From: Chitinophagaceae bacterium
GTDB lineage: Bacteria > Bacteroidota > Bacteroidia > Chitinophagales > Chitinophagaceae
DNA: 54,879 nucleotides
Reading direction: 5' to 3'
NCBI GenBank assembly: GCA_947455605.1
Contig: CANGOX010000013.1
Span: forward strand, 1-54,879
The notes beneath the pieces were generated by a model that was given only the letters and a program-made list of their open reading frames with translations, was not told the origin of the DNA and ran no database searches. Position 1 is the first letter of the stretch; the number at the start of each line of letters is the position of its first letter. A program made the translations under genes and the position numbers. This document shows, piece after piece, positions 9,501 through 16,829 of the stretch.

Positions 9501-11497
9501 GACCGCAATCATATTTACCTATCGGAGTAGAAGCGGATATCATACTTTACCTCCATGTAAAACCGAATGGGTATACAGATCCGTTTGTTATGCAGGCCGT
9601 AGCCTTAGGTACTGGTACAACTGATGGTGCTACCGCACTTACCACCAGTGTTTCGAACGATAATAATGACATTAATTCTCACCCTGAGATCACCAAACAG
9701 GGCGATCCGATACCAACTGTAATTAACCTGTTCCCAAGAGCAGTGATAGGTTCGTCTCTTAGTGCAGGCTCACCTGTATTGCAAGGTAATGGCTCTTATA
9801 ATGTTCCGTTTACATTAAAACTGAAGAACTACGGAAACTTAAATCTTCAGTCTGTTCAGGTAGGCTTAAACCTGTTGAGATCAATTGGTTTGCCATCTAC
9901 CTTCAGTCTGGTGGGTACTTTGGTATCAACCGGCGATTTATTGCTTAATTCCTCTTATGATGGTAAAGCAGATACCAATATGCTTGCTGCAAATAGTATA
10001 CTGGGATATAATAAAGGATTTAGTACTATCACATTTACAATCAATATTGTTACCAATCAGCTAAGCTCAATATACCGTTTACAGGCAACTGCTTACGGGT
10101 TTAGTGATCAGTTGAACGCAACAGTAAATGATCTGTCTACCGATGGTGCGGATCCTGATCCTGACGGAAATAATATTCCAAGTGAGAAGATCAAAACAGT
10201 GGTCGTAATTAATCTGCCGATCCCGCCGTTGGTTCCGGGAAATATCGGTATTCAAACAGGCCCTACTACAACCGTTGCCGCCAAAGCATACTGTATTACG
10301 GCAACTGGCGTTGTGATTATTCCTACAACCCTCAACAGCGGTGGAACGGACCCTTATGAATACCAATGGCAGAGTTCTGCAGATAATGTAACATTTACTG
10401 ATATCGTGGGTTCTACCGATAGTACCTTTGGGCCGGGAACTTTTGCTACAAGTACATATGTACGCAGGCAAACCATATCCGGTAGCCAGTTTAAATTCAG
10501 CAACTCAGTTTATGTACAGGTTTACCCTAGTCCTGCAAAACCGGTGATCAGCGGAACGGTTACCCAGGTAGTTGGCCGTGGCAACAGCACGCTCACTTCC
10601 AGTACCGGCTCATTGTACAGTTGGTCTACGGGAGAAACCACCAGAAGTATCATCGCCAGAAATGCAGGAAATTATACTGTATCTGTAACAGATGCGAATG
10701 GTTGTTCCAATACTTCTGATGTATATGCGATAACTGCATTAAACCCTTATAAAGTAGCCGACCTTGAGAAAGTAGTTTCCAAGGTTCCGGTACTTCAGTC
10801 TGACGGTACTTTTATTATCGGGTTTACTTTCTATTCCTACAACCTGAGAAGCGAATTACTGGATACAGTGAGGATCAAAGATGATCTGTCTAAAGTATTC
10901 CCCGCCGGTGTTGATTACCAGGTTGCACAGATATCAGCAAGTGGCAAACTGAAAGCGAATGCTTTATATAATGGTAATTCACAAACAGACCTGCTTTCTG
11001 ATATTAGCCAACTCGCCGGACTTACCAAAGATTCCATTCAGGTATACCTGAAAGTCAGTCCGAACGGATACTCAGGCACACTCTATAACTCAGCCGTATT
11101 AACAGCTACCTCGCCATTCGGTACTTTCAGCGTAACGTCAAATGATCCTACTATCGGGAATGGTACTGCTGTAAGGCAACCAACACCATTTACGATTCCA
11201 TTGGTTGATATCTTTATCCCATCCGGTTTCTCACCAAACCATGATGGCGTGAATGATAACTTTGTGATCGCCAAGCCATTTGGTACTACTATTAATCTGG
11301 AGATCTTTAACAGATGGGGTAATGCAGTATTCAAAGCAGCAGATTATAAGAATGAATGGGATGGAAGGGGCAACCAACCAAATAATATTCTGGGAGAAAT
11401 GTTACCGGATGGAACTTATTATTATGTTGCAACCGCAACAGATAAATTCACCGGTGGTATCAGAAAATTTGCAGGCTTTGTAACTTTAAAAAGATAA
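3518..11497 (+). CDS. Giant multidomain adhesin with T9SS type B (gliding motility C-terminal) sorting domain
   Basis: This is a 2659-residue secreted protein with a signal peptide (residues 1-26, ending S-Y-A-Q). Residues about 30-240 form a globular domain with a G-A-I-W-A-G-C-H-A-V segment that resembles a glutamine-amidotransferase nucleophile elbow. Ig-like regions follow, then a DNRLRE/CBM96-like segment (about 675-870) and four cadherin-like Big_9 modules with N-D-x-D-P signatures (about 885-1280). After these come an SdrD B-like segment, further Ig/PKD-like modules and an invasin-like module. The last ~90 residues (I-P-x-G-F-S-P-N-x-D-G-V-N-D, then N-R-W-G, then D-G-T-Y-Y-Y) are the CHU_C/gliding-motility C-terminal domain, a type B T9SS signal. 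The PorP/SprF gene directly downstream fits this, since such proteins accompany type B substrates. A role in adhesion or gliding is inferred. Confidence 0.88.
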   Translation: MIRKKIAIIFCTVICVLILQGQSYAQTTFPSGTAIIDMGSASPTVGNSLKPYGLIYGLLKSKHVPVSVVINANKVKDGIDFVYNNKSYKGGTFVISSDYISSDVTAYLNSWANQGITIDYTSASAGDLTVNVTYKINFAPKWVLDKSNRSIAVGFLNAAGIPSSAYSFKDVSDLGACDDIFILPHADPTWNTHNNLYFWNKNYKGAIWAGCHAVSVLEGLSKDTTIGGTPQTVKMNFLSTNGLLSFTDHRDTIPPYKNLLPGDPIAQFYNKPDSAQIFGSEIVYLPKIGSAWNSGAKIISTNPSQPGVPSLSPGPAVVNIYGRAFDDASRGYVAYQAAHNIGGTSADQIAAQRIFFNFSLYALTDKVPPIISASLSGNSNQITSGTAASLTATVTGTGTGFKYKWTSTVGGTFSSDSTATTTFTPNSVTSATSAILTCVVTESCGRVSFDSKKITIVPPSSSYTLLNRDTTLNVSGSCTVAFVKFNVFTNNPDASAGPRTLLSVTGLGNGTLITNTNGDVTFTSTPNFKGKTSGTYIVTNGVSNSPSAAINIIVGDSTFAPSLANDAASVMVDNVVAINVLGNDLNKPGASNGSDLYIRDITTKPGKGFVYINTDGTLSYVSTKDPSSVSGGDSFQYLACNTNTNYCSVATVNITLTQDGCSSGQYQLTTTGTTSSTSFSPTIDSYVQSNSATNFGSTSTFLLNGVNSATRKPLLKFDLSSISTSATVNSAALSLTTSATFTPTATTTPFPVTIYGVNKAWKEGEVNNANAATSLSWAATGIGSSDYSDLSPNNPTIASQTLGVAVNLTTVLQSTDMKNIVSGWVSTPSNNNGIVLVPTVATTSLSVNFHSRQAASSTNYPYLAINYTTPAACLTTPTTFNPIAYPDTTSTSSNTAVTINVKSNDANYYGNTNSVTAVSSTSWKGGTVTINGSNNVVYTPSGSFVGIDTLTYTITDGTNGKTTTSWVRINVTKVAPKINRDSTSTNSNTAVTINVGSNDTDPQLKNSETLSAPTVTTLPKNGTATVSGNNIVYTPSANFKGSDTLIYKRSGIAADSCSTALSDTAIVVITVLNQAPVTANDSVTTLACLPVTIKIKDNDTDPEKDALTVTIVTNPSNGTLSANSDGSYKYSPNANYIGTDQFTYTVKDAGNLTSNTATVKITVTSGTNTNVAPKAVNDADNTLTNQPLYTNVLANDSDSTNDPITISITASGLKAPSNGTIQLMTNNLIKYIPNANFSGTDTYEYQITDTHPSCSGNSSLSAKAKVTITVKPLPILTGGTIWNDVDYSANDSFNNIKTNSETGTNPNGSIYVYLLDSTNKVIDYTPADDAGVYQLSSVPANTSKLSLIITTDIIAIGGTISTPVLPSSYINTSPMVRTFSTTTADITGYDFGIVTPSVTGGTITTTATSFCVSGSTAIITSSVDASGATSVQWQSSTTSGGSGFTNISGATSSTYTPPSTISTTIWYRRKAIGSGGAYSYSNVLRLAVNPLPTISVSPTVVGTLPGTTTSMTASGASTYTWSPATNLSTTTGATVTVTPAAVGTIAYTVRGTDDNGCSNTTQINVSGTVLPVAGSISGPCAVVKDSVKTYSVTATNATSFVWTLPGGWSGSSTTSSINAKPGTFGGTISVVPYNGTVAGLPVTFNVSVIDHGQVTLTGLPVTASGNNNSPITVTVTLYDANGNRINCSGGTAIVKFCENNPGTFTPVVDNNDGTYTTTVTASANTLDICGTVGGPPIVNKSRVTFTGPQGSIKASVPQLATETPKLTFTMSAGRAPFTVIYKSAKSTKNDTLTNYASATVTPVALIPSTTLYTLVSIIDANGERRDNNFTRDTASVVVLAPKVIITLKADAAIPDKDSTWITILRVRTKNIGDLDLTNSQAKLDLKTVFPNPVTFKLDSVKYSGITITPNRSYDGISASDLFAKLNNRSKNGKAIEMVPLAEELGGNNIVPQPNYATDDNSVDGFRVFTNIKGAGSIAEDEPVVVEDGHSLYMFGPQSYLPIGVEADIILYLHVKPNGYTDPFVMQAVALGTGTTDGATALTTSVSNDNNDINSHPEITKQGDPIPTVINLFPRAVIGSSLSAGSPVLQGNGSYNVPFTLKLKNYGNLNLQSVQVGLNLLRSIGLPSTFSLVGTLVSTGDLLLNSSYDGKADTNMLAANSILGYNKGFSTITFTINIVTNQLSSIYRLQATAYGFSDQLNATVNDLSTDGADPDPDGNNIPSEKIKTVVVINLPIPPLVPGNIGIQTGPTTTVAAKAYCITATGVVIIPTTLNSGGTDPYEYQWQSSADNVTFTDIVGSTDSTFGPGTFATSTYVRRQTISGSQFKFSNSVYVQVYPSPAKPVISGTVTQVVGRGNSTLTSSTGSLYSWSTGETTRSIIARNAGNYTVSVTDANGCSNTSDVYAITALNPYKVADLEKVVSKVPVLQSDGTFIIGFTFYSYNLRSELLDTVRIKDDLSKVFPAGVDYQVAQISASGKLKANALYNGNSQTDLLSDISQLAGLTKDSIQVYLKVSPNGYSGTLYNSAVLTATSPFGTFSVTSNDPTIGNGTAVRQPTPFTIPLVDIFIPSGFSPNHDGVNDNFVIAKPFGTTINLEIFNRWGNAVFKAADYKNEWDGRGNQPNNILGEMLPDGTYYYVATATDKFTGGIRKFAGFVTLKR

Positions 11498-11543
11498 TTG
11501 CCTGAAGAATGAAAATGAAGCCGTCCAATATCAATTGAGTTAA

Positions 11544-12500
11544 ATGAAAAAAGCAAGTAACCGGATGCGTATATTGAAGAAGAATGTAAAGTGGATGTGC
11601 CTTGGCATACTACTGGCAGTTTCTGTAACAGCAGAAGCACAGCAGGCGCCCATGTATTCACAATACATGTTCAATATGCTGAATATAAATCCTGCTTATG
11701 CGGGAAGCAGGGGGGTAGGAACCGCCACTGCCTTATATCGTAACCAATGGATCGGAATTGAAGGCTCACCCCAGACCTCCGTACTTTCTTACGATATGAC
11801 AGCCCATGAGAAAAAAATAGGGTTGGGATTTCAGTTTTATGATGACCGCTTAGGTATCGAAAGAACCACCGGTTTGAATGTGTCTTATGCTTTCCGTATA
11901 CAGATCACCGAGTCGGGAACATTAAGCCTCGGACTTCAGGGTGGCGTGTTGAACTACCGGGCCAACTATTCACAGGTTCGCACATTCCAGCCCAATGATC
12001 CTTCTTTTAACCAGAATATCAGCGGGATATTACCTGCTGCTGCAGCGGGTATTTATTATAACTCAGATAAGTTTTATATCGGTATCTCAACACCGCAATT
12101 ATTAAAGACAAAACTGAGTACAGCCAACACTGCCGATGTATTATCTACCACCCGCGACCTGCATTATTACCTGGCAACAGGTTTTGTATTACCCCTTAGT
12201 CAGGATCTGGTGCTAAAACCATCTATGCTGGTAAAAGCGGTAAGTGGAGCTCCTGTTGAGTTTGATTTTAATACCAATCTCTGGATACAGAATTTTATTT
12301 CCTTTGGTGTTTCTTACCGAACAGGTGATGCCATTGTTGGCATGGCCGAACTGCAGTTGAACAAACAGCTGCGTTTTGGATATGCTTACGATAAAGCATT
12401 CTCTGAACTGGGTAACTATAATACAGGTACCCATGAAGTAATGTTACGATATGAGTTTGGATCCAGTAACGGAAAAGTTGCATCACCCAGGTACTTCTGA
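11544..12500 (+). CDS. PorP/SprF family type IX secretion system membrane protein
   Basis: The protein has 318 residues with a cleavable signal peptide (hydrophobic segment about 22-33, cleavage near A-E-A-Q). The mature N-terminus carries the diagnostic P-M-Y-S-Q-Y-M-F-N-x-L-N-I-N-P-A-Y-A-G signature of the family. The rest is predicted outer-membrane beta-barrel with alternating strands and a C-terminal F-aromatic end. Members of this family bind or anchor type B T9SS substrates at the surface; the most likely partner is the giant adhesin encoded 46 bp upstream. No terminator lies between them, so co-transcription is plausible. An alternative ATG at 11565 would shorten the unusually long basic n-region by seven residues. 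Confidence 0.93.
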   Translation: MKKASNRMRILKKNVKWMCLGILLAVSVTAEAQQAPMYSQYMFNMLNINPAYAGSRGVGTATALYRNQWIGIEGSPQTSVLSYDMTAHEKKIGLGFQFYDDRLGIERTTGLNVSYAFRIQITESGTLSLGLQGGVLNYRANYSQVRTFQPNDPSFNQNISGILPAAAAGIYYNSDKFYIGISTPQLLKTKLSTANTADVLSTTRDLHYYLATGFVLPLSQDLVLKPSMLVKAVSGAPVEFDFNTNLWIQNFISFGVSYRTGDAIVGMAELQLNKQLRFGYAYDKAFSELGNYNTGTHEVMLRYEFGSSNGKVASPRYF

Positions 12501-12515
12501 TCATAATCAAGTGTA

Positions 12516-14684
12516 ATGAAAAAAATATTATTATATAGTATCATTTGTCTTTCTTTCGCTCAAGGGGTATCCTTTGCTCAATCAGTAAAATCCAGAAAGG
12601 CAGAAGTGTTCTTTCACCTTGCTGAAAAAGAATTTAACGATCAAAGGTATATGTACTCTATACCGTTCTACCGAACCGGCCTGAAATATCCGGGCCGATT
12701 TGATTCTTTGACCATGCTGCATTTGGCAGAAGCCTACTGGCATGTAAAGAATTATGATTCAGCAGAGATCTTCTACCGGAAATATGAAGCTAAATACGGA
12801 CCACTGTTCTCATCAAGACAACATCTTTCAGAACTGGCAGCAAACCGGAAAGATTATATAGCAGCAGCAGAAGGGTATAAGAAATTGCAAAAAGAAGTTC
12901 CGCTCCGTTTTGAAAAATTGCTGATTGAACGGTATAAAGGGTTTTCCAATACAAAGGTATTTCTGAACGACTCACTCGATTATGATATCAGATTGCTGAA
13001 ACTTAATACCAAACAACAGGACTTCAGCCCGCAGTACTTTGGCAGAGGTATGGTATTTGTTTCGAACCGTTATTCGAAAACTTCTTCAGAACGTGAATTT
13101 GGATGGGATGGCTTACCCTTTGCCAATATATATTGGGTAAAGGATACCACCGATCTGTATACCGTAGATACAGTTGCCGGGCATTCATCCGGTAACTACA
13201 ATGTAACCATCAAACCCAATGATGATTACACTGCGCAAACCAGTAATGATAACGATATCATTGTAACCAGCAGTATGCGTGGTGGCTATACAGGTTCATT
13301 GCATAAACTGGCTAAGTTTAGTGATGAATTGAGTGCCAAATACAATTATGGCCCACTTTGTTTTAATAAGGAAGGCAACAAGGTTTATTTTACCCGTAAC
13401 ACACTAAAATCTTTTGAAGGAAGATACAATCTGGAAATATGTGAAGCGGTATTGGAGAACGGAAAATGGGGCAAGGTAAAAGTGCTCCCGTTTGTGGATA
13501 AAGCATATGATTTCTATCATCCTGCTTTAAGTGGTGATGGTAAAAAATTGTATTTCTGCAGCAACAAACCCGGCGGACAGGGGGGTAGTGATATCTATTA
13601 TATAGACATGGTTATAGATTCTGCCATGACTACACCATATGCGCTTGATGTAAAGATCAATACATCCGGAGATGAGCTGTTCCCTACATTCAGAGGCGAT
13701 ACCTTATTTTTCAGTACAGATGGTTTTGCCGGTTTGGGTGGTCTTGATATCTATAAAACATGGATGGAGAAAGGGAAATGGAAAAAACCACTTAATGTGG
13801 GCTATCCGCTGAATTCTTCTTTTGATGATTTTGGTCTGATCTATAACAATACAGGAACCAGAGGTTTTTTCAGTACTAACCGCCTCGGTACGGATGATGT
13901 CTATATGTTTGGCTACCTCCCATTCTTTGTTAACTTACAGGGAACCGTTTTAAGCAGAACTACTTTACTTAGACTGGATTCAGCTAAGGTGATCATACGT
14001 TCTGTTGAGGATGACATGCCAGTAGCAGATTCATTGGTAACAGACCTAACCGGTAATTTTCATTTTCCGGTAAAACCAGGTCGCACCTATTCTCTTGAGT
14101 TTTCAAGAAACGGCTATATTGACACCGCTTACAAGCTTCCTGAAATAAATACCAAAGAAAGAGAACTGGCTTTAGCCCCTACTTTATTAACACCCATTCC
14201 TAAGCCATTAGCACCAAAACCAGTTGTAGTTGAAAAAGACAGAGACAAGGATGGTATTCAGGATCCGGTTGATAGATGTCCGGATATACCGGGCATTCAG
14301 GAAAACTTTGGTTGTCCTGATGTACAGGCAAGGATCAATGAACTGGCTAAAATGGTATTCTTTAAAACGGCAAGTGCAGAACTTTCACCGGTAGCGGTAA
14401 AACCATTGAATGAGATCTCCACTATCATGGCACAGTATCCATGGATCACTTTGTCTATTGAAGGGCATACCGATAGCAGGGCAAGTGCTCCTTATAACCT
14501 GGATCTGTCTAACAGAAGGGCAGCATCGGTAAGAATGTTCTTTATCAAACAAGGATTGGCAGCCAGCAGATTCACATCTAAAGGATATGGATTAACAAAA
14601 CCGATTGCCGATAATAATACCGAAGAAGGAAGGGCATTGAACAGACGTGTGGCTATGAAAGCTGATTTTCATTCAAAATATTAA
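12516..14684 (+). CDS. PorE-like OmpA family protein (TPR, PD40 propeller, regulatory domain, OmpA)
   Basis: The protein has 722 residues with a signal peptide ending about residue 21 (V-S-F-A-Q). TPR-like helices run to about 150. A WD40/PD40-type beta-propeller follows with repeated F-x-S-N/T-x-x-x-G-G-x-D-I-Y motifs. Then come a carboxypeptidase-regulatory-like domain (about 470-550), one thrombospondin-3-like calcium loop (D-R-D-K-D-G-I-Q-D) and an OmpA C-terminal peptidoglycan-binding domain (about 610-718) with E-G-H-T-D-S and N-L-D-L-S-N-R-R-A. This order matches PorE of the Porphyromonas T9SS, which links the secretion machinery to peptidoglycan. The gene sits 15 bp after the PorP/SprF gene, a common pairing. 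Genomes usually hold many paralogues, so this may serve only the local substrate rather than the core machine. Confidence 0.9.
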   Translation: MKKILLYSIICLSFAQGVSFAQSVKSRKAEVFFHLAEKEFNDQRYMYSIPFYRTGLKYPGRFDSLTMLHLAEAYWHVKNYDSAEIFYRKYEAKYGPLFSSRQHLSELAANRKDYIAAAEGYKKLQKEVPLRFEKLLIERYKGFSNTKVFLNDSLDYDIRLLKLNTKQQDFSPQYFGRGMVFVSNRYSKTSSEREFGWDGLPFANIYWVKDTTDLYTVDTVAGHSSGNYNVTIKPNDDYTAQTSNDNDIIVTSSMRGGYTGSLHKLAKFSDELSAKYNYGPLCFNKEGNKVYFTRNTLKSFEGRYNLEICEAVLENGKWGKVKVLPFVDKAYDFYHPALSGDGKKLYFCSNKPGGQGGSDIYYIDMVIDSAMTTPYALDVKINTSGDELFPTFRGDTLFFSTDGFAGLGGLDIYKTWMEKGKWKKPLNVGYPLNSSFDDFGLIYNNTGTRGFFSTNRLGTDDVYMFGYLPFFVNLQGTVLSRTTLLRLDSAKVIIRSVEDDMPVADSLVTDLTGNFHFPVKPGRTYSLEFSRNGYIDTAYKLPEINTKERELALAPTLLTPIPKPLAPKPVVVEKDRDKDGIQDPVDRCPDIPGIQENFGCPDVQARINELAKMVFFKTASAELSPVAVKPLNEISTIMAQYPWITLSIEGHTDSRASAPYNLDLSNRRAASVRMFFIKQGLAASRFTSKGYGLTKPIADNNTEEGRALNRRVAMKADFHSKY

Positions 14685-14708
14685 TTACGATTTACTAAAT
14701 AACTGAAT

Positions 14709-15299
14709 ATGCTGAAATACAAATACCTGATATGTTTCTCCTTCCTGGTGATGAGTATACAGATTGGGTTTTCACAGACACTGAAAGCAGGTGATAAAGT
14801 TGAAGCTTTTATAAACAATGCATGGAAAGAAGTAAAAGTGATTAAGGCTGTATCAGGCAAACCGAATATGTATGAAGTTGAAAACATCGGTGTAGCTAAT
14901 ACAAACAGGCAGGCAATTTCAAAAGCCCTATTCCAGGTTAGCAAGGAAAACATTCGCACTGTAAAAGTAGTTACTGCAACCACAACACCAATAATTGCTA
15001 CAACAGAAGCAGTTAAAGCAGTTGACCCGCATCTGGGCAAATATGATCTCTTTTCAGGAATTCCTTCTATGTATATTGGCCATGTTGTATTAATGACCGG
15101 CGGAAAATACAAAGTGGCACTGAGTACAGATGAAACCAATTATGAATTTGGTAATTATACTTTTGATGCGGCTACCAATACCATCGAATGGCAGAACGGG
15201 CTTTTCAAAAACAATAACTGGAAAGGGAAACTGGTTAATACAGCCGCTAACATTTTCAGAATTGAGCTCAGTAAAGTAACCTATGCTGAAACGAATTGA
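14709..15299 (+). CDS. Secreted protein of unknown function
   Basis: The protein has 196 residues. A signal peptide is clear (K-Y-K-Y-L-I-C-F-S-F-L-V-M, cleavage near G-F-S-Q). Residues about 24-90 read like a small SH3/Tudor-like barrel (L-K-A-G-D-K-V-E-A-F, then W-K-E-V-K-V-I-K), followed by a Thr/Ala linker and a second beta-rich region (about 110-196) with G-K-Y-K-V-A-L-S and W-x-N-G-x-F. I recognise no named family. It starts 24 bp after the PorE-like gene and ends at a bidirectional terminator, so it is probably the last gene of the T9SS operon and may be periplasmic or surface associated. Confidence 0.7.
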   Translation: MLKYKYLICFSFLVMSIQIGFSQTLKAGDKVEAFINNAWKEVKVIKAVSGKPNMYEVENIGVANTNRQAISKALFQVSKENIRTVKVVTATTTPIIATTEAVKAVDPHLGKYDLFSGIPSMYIGHVVLMTGGKYKVALSTDETNYEFGNYTFDAATNTIEWQNGLFKNNNWKGKLVNTAANIFRIELSKVTYAETN

Positions 15300-15322
15300 T
15301 CGTAACTGAATATAAAAATTTC

Positions 15323-15356
15323 ATGAGCAGGTGCCATCAGGCCCTGCTCATTTCTT
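15323..15356. terminator. Bidirectional terminator between convergent genes
   Basis: Nine-bp arms ATGAGCAGG (15323-15331) and its complement (15343-15351) enclose an 11-nt loop. T-rich tracts follow on both strands. The right arm overlaps the last codons of the minus-strand gene ending at 15337. Confidence 0.7.
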
Positions 15357-16596
15357 TTAAAGCTCTTACCAATACATCAAGTTCTTCCAAAGTTGTAAAA
15401 AGGTTGGGTGTAATACGGCAGCCATGTACATTGGCACCATCTATCGCAACCGTATAGATCCTGTATTTCTTTAATAAGGTTTCAGCCATTATTGCCGGCT
15501 TCATTCCTTTGATACCCACATTGGCGATCGCACAGGATCGTTTGGGAAGTTCAGGTGTATTGACCTCCACACCCGGAACCGTCCTTACCTTCAGGGTCCA
15601 GTATTGTTGTAAATACCGTAAGCGCGATTCCTTTCTTTCAGCTCCGATCTTTTGATAATAGGCGATCGCATCACCAACGGCGAGATCTGAATGTACAGGT
15701 AAGGTGCCTGTATGATTCAAGCGACTGATATCATCTCTTTCACCTTCAGCAAGCAGCGGCCAGATGTTTTTGATATGTTCTTTCTTCACATATAACATAC
15801 CAACCCCAAGCGGCACACTCAGCCATTTATGTAAGCTGGCGCCGTAATAATCGCAATGCAGGTCAGGAATATTGAATTGAATATGAGCCAACGCATGTGC
15901 GCCATCCACCATTACCTGTACACCCTTGCTATGGGCCATATCGCAGATCTTTCTCACCGGCATGATCTGCCCGGTAATATTGATCATATGACAAACCATC
16001 AGCAGTTTCGTTTTGTCAGTGATCGCATCCTCATATAATTTAACGATCTCCTCATCCGAAGCAGGATGATTGGGTATAGAGATCACTGTATTCACAACTT
16101 TATATCTTCTGCCTACCTGTTTAAACATTTCCAGCATCGAACCATAATCCTGTTCTGCCATCACCGCTTCATCTCCTGCATTCCAGTGAAAGCCACTGAT
16201 GATCATATCCAGAGATTCCGTTGTATTCCTCGTGAGAATTAATTCTTCCGGCGCACAGCCAACCAGTGCGGAGAGTTTCGCAGACATTGCTTTCTTATTA
16301 TCATACTGTACCGTGCGCATATAATAAGACCCCTGATAATTTACCTCGCGGATATGCTGTATATAGCTTTCCAGCAATTCATTCGGTAGAATATTATAAT
16401 ATCCGTTCTCAAGATTGATATAATCGGGTTTTAGGTTATAACCACCTCTGATACCTGCCCAGAAATCTTCATCGCTTGCAAGATCCGTAGGTGTTCTTTT
16501 TTCAGCAAGCGCTATCCATTTGTCTAATGCATTGGCAGAAACCGGTACACTTAACCCTGCAAGGGCCAATCCTTTGAGAAAAGATCTTTTTTCCAT
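15337..16596 (-). CDS. Class V aminotransferase-fold PLP enzyme with export signal
   Basis: The protein has 419 residues. The N-terminus K-R-S-F-L-K-G-L-A-L-A-G-L resembles a Tat signal in which one Arg of the twin pair is Lys. The fold is that of cysteine desulfurase/isopenicillin-N-epimerase-like enzymes: a T-R-N-T-T-E-S-L cofactor-binding loop (about 122-129), the D-G-A-H-A-L-A-H motif with cofactor-contacting D231, and the Schiff-base lysine K257 in G-A-S-L-H-K-W-L. The substrate cannot be read from sequence; amino-acid racemase/epimerase, desulfurase or lyase activity are all possible. It is a lone gene between a convergent T9SS operon and the divergent ApbE gene. The export signal is unusual for a PLP enzyme but is known in this subfamily. 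Confidence 0.85.
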   Translation of the reverse strand: MEKRSFLKGLALAGLSVPVSANALDKWIALAEKRTPTDLASDEDFWAGIRGGYNLKPDYINLENGYYNILPNELLESYIQHIREVNYQGSYYMRTVQYDNKKAMSAKLSALVGCAPEELILTRNTTESLDMIISGFHWNAGDEAVMAEQDYGSMLEMFKQVGRRYKVVNTVISIPNHPASDEEIVKLYEDAITDKTKLLMVCHMINITGQIMPVRKICDMAHSKGVQVMVDGAHALAHIQFNIPDLHCDYYGASLHKWLSVPLGVGMLYVKKEHIKNIWPLLAEGERDDISRLNHTGTLPVHSDLAVGDAIAYYQKIGAERKESRLRYLQQYWTLKVRTVPGVEVNTPELPKRSCAIANVGIKGMKPAIMAETLLKKYRIYTVAIDGANVHGCRITPNLFTTLEELDVLVRALKEMSRA

Positions 16597-16766
16597 GATA
16601 TGCTATTGATATGTTAAATGGGTACGGTATGAAAATACAAATAAATAACGTCTTTATCAGCCATATCAGCCTTTCGTAAACCAAAGCAGGAGGTAACCGA
16701 CAAAAACAGGCGCGTCACCTATAAAATATTTCTTAAATTCATAACTGTCGCAACTTAGACTGCCGG

Positions 16767-16773
16767 TACTTTG
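16767..16773 (+). promoter_or_regulatory. Possible -7 element upstream of the ApbE gene
   Basis: TACTTTG resembles the Bacteroidota -7 element TAnnTTTG and lies 57 bp before the ApbE start. No clear TTTG element is found at the -33 distance, so this is weak. The rest of the 233-bp divergent gap (16597-16829) shows nothing further that I can name. Confidence 0.3.
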
Positions 16774-16829
16774 CATGGCCATTGTAATTGCAGGCAATTT
16801 CTATTCAGTAACATTAAAATATCGTATAC

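Noticed and set aside
10079..10471. Minus-strand ORF of 130 codons inside the giant adhesin
   Set aside because: Shadow of the adhesin frame; Cys/Arg-rich, no recognisable domain and lies within a clear coding region.
13660..13920. Possible separate gene in the propeller region of the PorE-like protein
   Set aside because: The frame is continuous, with PD40 repeats and no internal start supported by spacing or a terminator.
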